Assembly (NCBI GenBank): GCA_040219085.1
Contig: JAVJTC010000028.1
Location: forward strand, 1 to 64,000
From: Acidimicrobiales bacterium
GTDB lineage: Bacteria > Actinomycetota > Acidimicrobiia > Acidimicrobiales > JAVJTC01
Direction: 5' to 3'
DNA length: 64,000 nucleotides
Shown here piece by piece: positions 59,553 to 64,000 of the stretch. How positions within the stretch are numbered: position 1 is the first letter of the stretch; the number at the start of each line of letters is the position of its first letter. The notes under the pieces are model-generated. The model ran no database searches and was not told the origin of the DNA. It was given only the letters and a program-made list of their open reading frames with translations. The position numbers and the translations under genes were made by a program.

Positions 59553-59987
59553 ATGTACACGAGATGGTCGAATGTGGCCTCGTCGGCGCCGGAGTTCGCT
59601 GCGTCCGTCGCGGCCCGCTTCGGCGCGAATCTGCATCACCTTCTGGGCACGATCCGCGCCGACGGCTCGCCTCGCATCAGCGGGACGGAGGTCACCATCG
59701 GTTCCGACGTCGGCCTCGGGATGATGCCCGACAGTCGCAAGCTCGCGGACGTCGGGCGTGACCCCCGGGTCGAGATCCACAGCGCCCCTCTGGAGGAGGA
59801 CCTTGCGGCCGGTGATGCCAAGATCGGTGGTCGGCTGGTCGCAGCCGGGGCGCCGCCGAAGGGGGCACCGGGCTCGATGTTCGTCGTGGACATCGAACGT
59901 GTGAGCCTGGTTCAGGTCGACGGCGATGAACTCGTCGTCAGCGTGTGGCATCCGGGTTCCGGGCTTCAGGTGACGCGTCGCCGCTGA
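59553..59987 (+). CDS. pyridoxamine 5'-phosphate oxidase-like (split-barrel) protein
   Basis: A 144-residue split-barrel protein. FAASVAARFGANLHHLLGTIRADGSPRISGTEVTI is the first sheet, typical of PPOX/F420-binding proteins. MMPDSRKLADVGRDPRVEIHSAP and MFVVDIERVSLVQVDGDELVVSVWHPG complete the barrel. It probably binds F420, FMN or heme; function unknown. ATG at 59553 is 8 bp after TAGGGT (59540-59545), so it is likely leaderless or nearly so. Confidence 0.8.
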   Translation: MYTRWSNVASSAPEFAASVAARFGANLHHLLGTIRADGSPRISGTEVTIGSDVGLGMMPDSRKLADVGRDPRVEIHSAPLEEDLAAGDAKIGGRLVAAGAPPKGAPGSMFVVDIERVSLVQVDGDELVVSVWHPGSGLQVTRRR

Positions 59988-60114
59988 TCCCGGTCTCCCC
60001 CTAGCGGTTCGTCGCGAATCATCCGGTGGAGGGACGAACGCGTTTCGCCAGGTCGGTACGGTCATCCATTGAGAAGACAGGCCCAGCCGTACCCGCAGAA
60101 CCGAGGATCACCCG

Positions 60115-60480
60115 ATGGCTTCCATCACGGTCGACGACGACGTCATACGCATCGAACTCACGCGGTTCGAGAAGATCATGGGGATCCTCGGCGATCAGGA
60201 GATCCCGCTCTCGGCGGTCACGGCGGTCTCGGTCGAGCACGACTCACGTGGTGCGCTGCGCGGTATGAGGCTGCCCGGCACGGCGGTCCCCGGCCGCACG
60301 TGGCTGGGCACCTGGCGTGGCCGAGGCCACAAGACGATGGTGCGGATCCGCAAGGGCGAGCCGGCGGTGAGCATCGCAGCCGACGGGCAGTCCTTCACGC
60401 ACTACCTGGTGAGCGTCGAATCCCCTGAGGCGGTCGTCGCGCAGATCGCCGAGGGATCGGGTCAGGTCCTCGACCGGTAG
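60115..60480 (+). CDS. small conserved PH-like domain protein of unknown function
   Basis: A 121-residue soluble protein, MASITVDDDVIRIELTRFEKIMGIL followed by strands around IPLSAVTAVSVEHDSRGALRGMRLPGTAVP and a C-terminal helix (SPEAVVAQIAEGSGQ). This is the pattern of short bacterial PH-like proteins common in actinobacteria. It has no membrane segment. ATG at 60115 follows a GAGGAT site. It ends overlapping the convergent serine hydrolase gene by 19 bp. Confidence 0.7.
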   Translation: MASITVDDDVIRIELTRFEKIMGILGDQEIPLSAVTAVSVEHDSRGALRGMRLPGTAVPGRTWLGTWRGRGHKTMVRIRKGEPAVSIAADGQSFTHYLVSVESPEAVVAQIAEGSGQVLDR

Positions 60481-61295
60481 CGGTCGAGGACGGCGTCGCT
60501 GAACGGGGGCCAGACCTCGAGGCTCCACGGTCCGAACTCCCGGTCGGTCAGTGCCGCGCACGCGAGACCTGCGTCGGGGTCCACCCACAGGAAGGTGCCT
60601 GCGCCCCCGAAGTGACCGAACGTCGTCGCCGAGTTGGCGGAGCCCGTCCAGTGCGGTGTCTTGTCCCCGACGATCTCGAAGCCGAGACCCCACGGGCACG
60701 GGTCGAAGCTGCCCACGCCGGGGACCACACCTCGCAGGTCAGCGAACTGCGGGGTCGTCGCGGTAGCGAGGGTCGAGGCTCCGACGAGGGTGGGCGAGAG
60801 AAGCTCCCGCCCGAACGCCAGTAGATCCCGCACGCAGCTCCGGGCCCCGTGGGCCGGTGAACCCCGCAGCTCCGTGCTGTCCATTCCGAGGGGGCCGAGG
60901 ACGGCCTCCCGGACGTAGTCGGCCCAGGGGATCCCGGTCTGCTCGGCGAGGTGGTCGGCGAAACGTTCGATGCCGGTGTTCGAGTAGACCCGCCGGGATC
61001 CCACCGCCGCCACCGGCTCGTCGCCGTCGAAGGGCAGCCCGGATGCGTGAGCCAGCAGGTGCCGCACGGTCGAGCCCTCGCGTCCGCCGGCCGCCTCGTC
61101 GAGGGTGACCGAACCCTCCTCGAGAGCCACGAGTCCGGCATAGGCCACGAAGAGTTTCGTCACCGATGCCACACCTGTCGTCCACTGCGGATCGCCCCCG
61201 AGACCGATCGTGTGAGCCCCGTCCGTGACACCGACGGCGACGGTGTCGACCGGCCAGTCTTCGGTGTGGTCGGCGATGTCTTCGGGTGTGTCCAT
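60462..61295 (-). CDS. beta-lactamase/D-alanyl-carboxypeptidase family serine hydrolase
   Basis: A 277-residue class-C-like serine hydrolase. TTGVASVTKLFVAYAGLVALEEG holds the S-x-x-K nucleophile, RVYSNTGIERFADHLAEQTG the Y-x-N motif, and HFGGAGTFLWVDPDAG the H/K-x-G triad end. RHLLAHASGLPFDGD is the common family loop. No signal peptide is visible with ATG at 61295, so it may be a cytoplasmic esterase rather than a cell-wall enzyme. It is divergent from treY. Confidence 0.85.
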   Translation of the reverse strand: MDTPEDIADHTEDWPVDTVAVGVTDGAHTIGLGGDPQWTTGVASVTKLFVAYAGLVALEEGSVTLDEAAGGREGSTVRHLLAHASGLPFDGDEPVAAVGSRRVYSNTGIERFADHLAEQTGIPWADYVREAVLGPLGMDSTELRGSPAHGARSCVRDLLAFGRELLSPTLVGASTLATATTPQFADLRGVVPGVGSFDPCPWGLGFEIVGDKTPHWTGSANSATTFGHFGGAGTFLWVDPDAGLACAALTDREFGPWSLEVWPPFSDAVLDRYRSRT

Positions 61296-61363
61296 GAGGC
61301 CTCCCGAGCCGGTTCTACAGGGGTGGGGATTCGCGCACGCTCGCGACGGGTAATGATCGAAGC

Positions 61364-63736
61364 ATGCCCACAACCCCCGTCGCGTCCTACCGCGTCCAGC
61401 TCGGACCCGACTTCGGGTTCGCCGAGACCCGGGCGATCCTCGACGATCTCGTCGCGCTCGGGGTCAGCCACGTCTACCTGTCGCCGGTCGCGGAGGCCGT
61501 TCCCGGCAGCTCCCACGGGTACGACGTGGTCGACCATGCGACGGTGCGGGCCGAACTCGGCGGTCCCGAGGGCCTACGCGAGCTTGCCGCCGACGCGGAG
61601 GGGAGGGGCATGTCGCTGGTCGTCGACATCGTCCCCAACCACGCGTCGGTGAGCGTCCCGCGCCTCAACCGGGCCTGGTGGGCCACGCTGCGGGATGGTC
61701 CGACGTGTCCCGAGGCGGAGCGCTTCGACATCGACTGGGCATCGGGTCGGGGACGGGTGGTCCTGGCCGTCCTGTCAGAACCACCGGCCGAGGCCATCGA
61801 GAACGGGGATCTTCGGATCGACGAGACAGGTGACGAACCCGTCCTGCGCTACCACGGTCTCGAGCTCCCCCTCGCCCCCGGGACGGTCACGGCCGACGTG
61901 GCCGAGACCCTCGCCGCCCAGCACTACGTCCTGCACAGGTGGCGCGACCCGGACCGAAACGTGCGCCGGTTCTTCACCATCGACGACCTCGTCGCCATCC
62001 GCCCCGAGGTCCCCGCCGTCGCCGCCGAGGTGGCGGCCCCGCTCGTCGAGTTGGACCGCGCCGGACTGCTCGGCGGCGTGAGAGTCGACCACGTCGACGG
62101 CCTCGCGGACCCCGGCGCATATCTCAACGATCTGCGGGCCGCGGTCGGCGGTGCGTGGATACTCGTCGAGAAGATCCTGGCTCCGGGCGAGGAGCTCGAT
62201 CCCGACTGGGCCGCGGACGGGACGACCGGGTACGAGCACGCCCGCCTGGTCGATCAACTCCTCGTGGATCCGGCCGGCCTGGAACGGCTCCGTGACCACT
62301 GGACGGCCCGCACCGGCGACACCCTCTCGTGGGCCGAACACGAGCACCTCGCGCGGATCGAGGTGCTCAACGGCGACCTCGCCCCGGATCTGGCCAGGGT
62401 CGGCGACTGCGCGGTGGGGGTCCTCACCGCCCACCCGCCCGCCGCGGTGCGCGCGGCCCTGCTCGAGTTGACGGTGCACCTGCACCGCTACCGGACCTAC
62501 CTCCCCGCCGACGCATCCGACGTCGAGGTGGTCCTGCGGGCCGCCGAGCGGGCGGCGAATCGCCGGCCGCTCCTCGCGGGGGTCATCGACGACCTCGCGG
62601 AGGAGATCTGTGAGCCCACGGACCCCGCCGGCGCGGAGCTGAGAGACCGGTGGCAGCAGCTGACCGGGCCGGTAGCGGCGAAGGCCGCCGAGGATCGCGC
62701 CTTCTACCGCCACCATCCACTCGTCGCCATGAACGAGGTCGGTGGCGATCCCGGGGCACCGGGGCTGGCGCCGGAGGAGTTCCATGCCGCCGCCACGAGG
62801 GCGCAGGCGGTGGCTCCCCGCTCGATGCTGACGTCGTCGACCCACGACACCAAGAGGTGCGAAGACGTCCGCGCCCGCCTGTTGACACTGTCCGGCATGC
62901 CGGGTGAGTGGGCGGAGACCGAGCGGGCGTGGACCCGGCATCTCGGATCCGTCGCCGAGAGGGTCTCCCCTGAGGAGCGTTCGCTCGCCTACCAGACCGT
63001 CTTCGGGGCGTGGCCCATCGACGGCGAACGCCTCGGCGACTTCCTCGTGAAGGCCGCGCGCGAAGCCGACGTGCGCACCGCGTGGGTGGACCCCGACGAC
63101 GACCACGAGACGGCCCTGCGTCGCCTCGCCGTGGCACTGACCGATCCCGACGGCATCGGCGGCGACGTCGCCGCACTCGCCGACCGTCTCGACGGCCAGG
63201 CGCGGACCGTGTCCCTAGCCCAACTCGTGCTCCGGTTGACGTATCCGGGTGTTCCCGACATCTACCAGGGGGCCGAGGTCGCGATCCGTTCGCTCGTCGA
63301 CCCCGACAACCGCGGCCCCGTCGAACGGGAGCGCATCCGGGCCGTGGCCGCGGAAGCCGTCGCCCTCGACGGTGACGGTGCGTGTCGCCGGGGCGATCTC
63401 GACCTGGCGAAATACGTCGTCATCAGTCGGACACTGGCACTTCGTCACCGTCGGCTCGCGGCGTTCGGACCGGGGCCGGAGGGTGCCTACGTCGCCGTTC
63501 CCACGGCGGGGCCCCGCTCGGCGAACGCAGTGGCGTTCTGTCGTGGCGGCCAGGTCGTCACCGTGGTGACGCGCCACCCCTGGGCGGTCACCGGGGGTTT
63601 CGCCACCTCGACGGTCGCCCTCCCGCCGGGCCGTTGGGGTGACGTGTTGCGCGACGGATCACCACCGTTGTCCGGAACCGTCCGTCTCGACCAGATCCTC
63701 GGTCGGGTCGGCGTCGCCGTCCTGGAGTCGTTGTGA
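61364..63736 (+). CDS. treY: maltooligosyl trehalose synthase
   Basis: A 790-residue GH13 enzyme. VASYRVQLGPDFGF and LGVSHVYLSPVAEAVPGSSHGYDVVDHATVRAELGG are TreY-specific openings, VVDIVPNHASV the first catalytic region, GVRVDHVDGLADPGAYL holds the nucleophile Asp, WILVEKIL the acid/base Glu, and STHDTKRCEDVRARL the third Asp region. TreY converts the reducing end of maltodextrins to a trehalosyl unit, which TreZ releases. TreZ is not in this window; it may lie outside or to the left. ATG at 61364. Trehalose serves stress protection and, in some actinobacteria, mycolate carriers. Confidence 0.93.
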   Translation: MPTTPVASYRVQLGPDFGFAETRAILDDLVALGVSHVYLSPVAEAVPGSSHGYDVVDHATVRAELGGPEGLRELAADAEGRGMSLVVDIVPNHASVSVPRLNRAWWATLRDGPTCPEAERFDIDWASGRGRVVLAVLSEPPAEAIENGDLRIDETGDEPVLRYHGLELPLAPGTVTADVAETLAAQHYVLHRWRDPDRNVRRFFTIDDLVAIRPEVPAVAAEVAAPLVELDRAGLLGGVRVDHVDGLADPGAYLNDLRAAVGGAWILVEKILAPGEELDPDWAADGTTGYEHARLVDQLLVDPAGLERLRDHWTARTGDTLSWAEHEHLARIEVLNGDLAPDLARVGDCAVGVLTAHPPAAVRAALLELTVHLHRYRTYLPADASDVEVVLRAAERAANRRPLLAGVIDDLAEEICEPTDPAGAELRDRWQQLTGPVAAKAAEDRAFYRHHPLVAMNEVGGDPGAPGLAPEEFHAAATRAQAVAPRSMLTSSTHDTKRCEDVRARLLTLSGMPGEWAETERAWTRHLGSVAERVSPEERSLAYQTVFGAWPIDGERLGDFLVKAAREADVRTAWVDPDDDHETALRRLAVALTDPDGIGGDVAALADRLDGQARTVSLAQLVLRLTYPGVPDIYQGAEVAIRSLVDPDNRGPVERERIRAVAAEAVALDGDGACRRGDLDLAKYVVISRTLALRHRRLAAFGPGPEGAYVAVPTAGPRSANAVAFCRGGQVVTVVTRHPWAVTGGFATSTVALPPGRWGDVLRDGSPPLSGTVRLDQILGRVGVAVLESL

Positions 63737-63739
63737 GTC

Positions 63740-63761
63740 GACGGGTCCGTTGAGGCCCGTC
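63740..63761. terminator. hairpin between treY and the EAL-domain gene
   Basis: GACGGG (63740-63745) pairs with CCCGTC (63756-63761) a few bases after the treY stop. It sits between convergent genes and could end either transcript. Confidence 0.4.
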
Positions 63762-63768
63762 GCAGGGT

Positions 63769-64000
63769 TCACGACAGGTCCTGGGAACGCTCGTCGGGTC
63801 GGAGCGGCCGTAGCAACTGCTCCTCGAGTCTTGCCGCGTCGAGGGGACGGGCGAGAAGGTACCCCTGCACCTCGTCGACGCCCTCTGCGCGCAGTCGGTC
63901 GATCTGTTCAGCTGTCTCGACGCCCTCGGCCAGCGTCCGCAGACCGAGGCTCTTGCCGACCTGGACGAGTGTGTGGATCAGCGCGACCGTCTCACTGGAC
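63769..64000 (-). CDS. EAL-domain c-di-GMP phosphodiesterase, C-terminal part (cut by window edge)
   Basis: The minus strand is open from the window end to a TGA at 63769-63771. The ~76 visible residues match the end of an EAL domain: VQVGKSLGLRTLAEGVETAEQ and GVDEVQGYLLARPLD, the strand and the Q-G-Y-x-x-x-R-P-L closure. EAL domains hydrolyse cyclic di-GMP. The N-terminal part, including the EAL motif itself and any sensor or GGDEF domain, lies outside the window. Confidence 0.85.
   Translation of the reverse strand, partial: SSETVALIHTLVQVGKSLGLRTLAEGVETAEQIDRLRAEGVDEVQGYLLARPLDAARLEEQLLRPLRPDERSQDLS

Overview
The window reads like a chromosome segment of a high-GC actinobacterium, probably a member of the Acidimicrobiia. 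Pointers are three luciferase-like (F420/flavin) oxidoreductases, a mycofactocin-type dehydrogenase with a nicotinoprotein-type alcohol dehydrogenase, many GTG starts, 4-bp ATGA/GTGA gene overlaps, and promoters of the form TANNNT placed 6-8 nt before a start codon, which suggests leaderless transcripts. The taxonomic call is inference; no rRNA or tRNA gene was seen.

Positions 1-16.2 kb: the tail of an IS30-type transposase, an IclR regulator, then a tightly coupled run of about a dozen plus-strand genes. These are a class III aminotransferase, a luciferase-like oxidoreductase, a trimethylamine-dehydrogenase-like flavoprotein, a small hybrid left from a deleted xanthine-dehydrogenase-type gene set, HyuA/HyuB-type hydantoinase subunits, the E1alpha, E1beta and E2 parts of a 2-oxoacid dehydrogenase, two short-chain dehydrogenases and an alpha/beta hydrolase. 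Together they look like one catabolic operon for a nitrogen-containing organic compound that I cannot name.

Positions 16.5-41.2 kb: a second catabolic island. It holds two paralogous substrate-binding lipoproteins, an unusual ABC protein with two ATPase domains fused to a permease, a separate permease, an acyl-CoA dehydrogenase, a nicotinoprotein-type alcohol dehydrogenase, a TetR regulator, two more luciferase-like oxidoreductases, an MftD-like FMN enzyme, two MaoC-type hydratases, a CitE-type CoA-ester lyase, an acyl-CoA ligase, an FAA hydrolase, an acyl-CoA carboxylase (alpha and beta) and an aldehyde dehydrogenase. A 12-bp palindrome (ACGARCGYTCGT) recurs at promoters across this island, seven clear copies and one degenerate, and probably marks one regulon. 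The gene set fits uptake of an alcohol-bearing compound, oxidation to an acid, CoA activation, beta-oxidation-like steps, carboxylation and lyase cleavage.

Positions 41.2-44.5 kb: a junction with a truncated gene of the DNA-base-hypermodification (hmdU DNA kinase helical domain) type, a complete IS3-family element with 25-bp imperfect inverted repeats, a truncated small winged-helix-like gene and a 47-bp tandem repeat.

Positions 44.5-64 kb look more chromosomal. There is a minus-strand operon for purine/hydantoin-type compounds (phosphoribosyltransferase, fused FAD/2Fe-2S and Mo subunits of a xanthine-dehydrogenase family enzyme, an M20 carbamoylase, a nitrilase-type carbamoylase). It is followed by a SerA-like dehydrogenase with a DUF1015 gene, an acyl-ACP desaturase-like diiron protein, a RelE/Phd-type toxin-antitoxin pair, a gamma-glutamyltransferase-like protein, two divergent glycosyltransferases, a flavin/F420-type oxidase, a small PH-like protein, a serine hydrolase, maltooligosyl trehalose synthase (treY) and the end of an EAL-domain gene.
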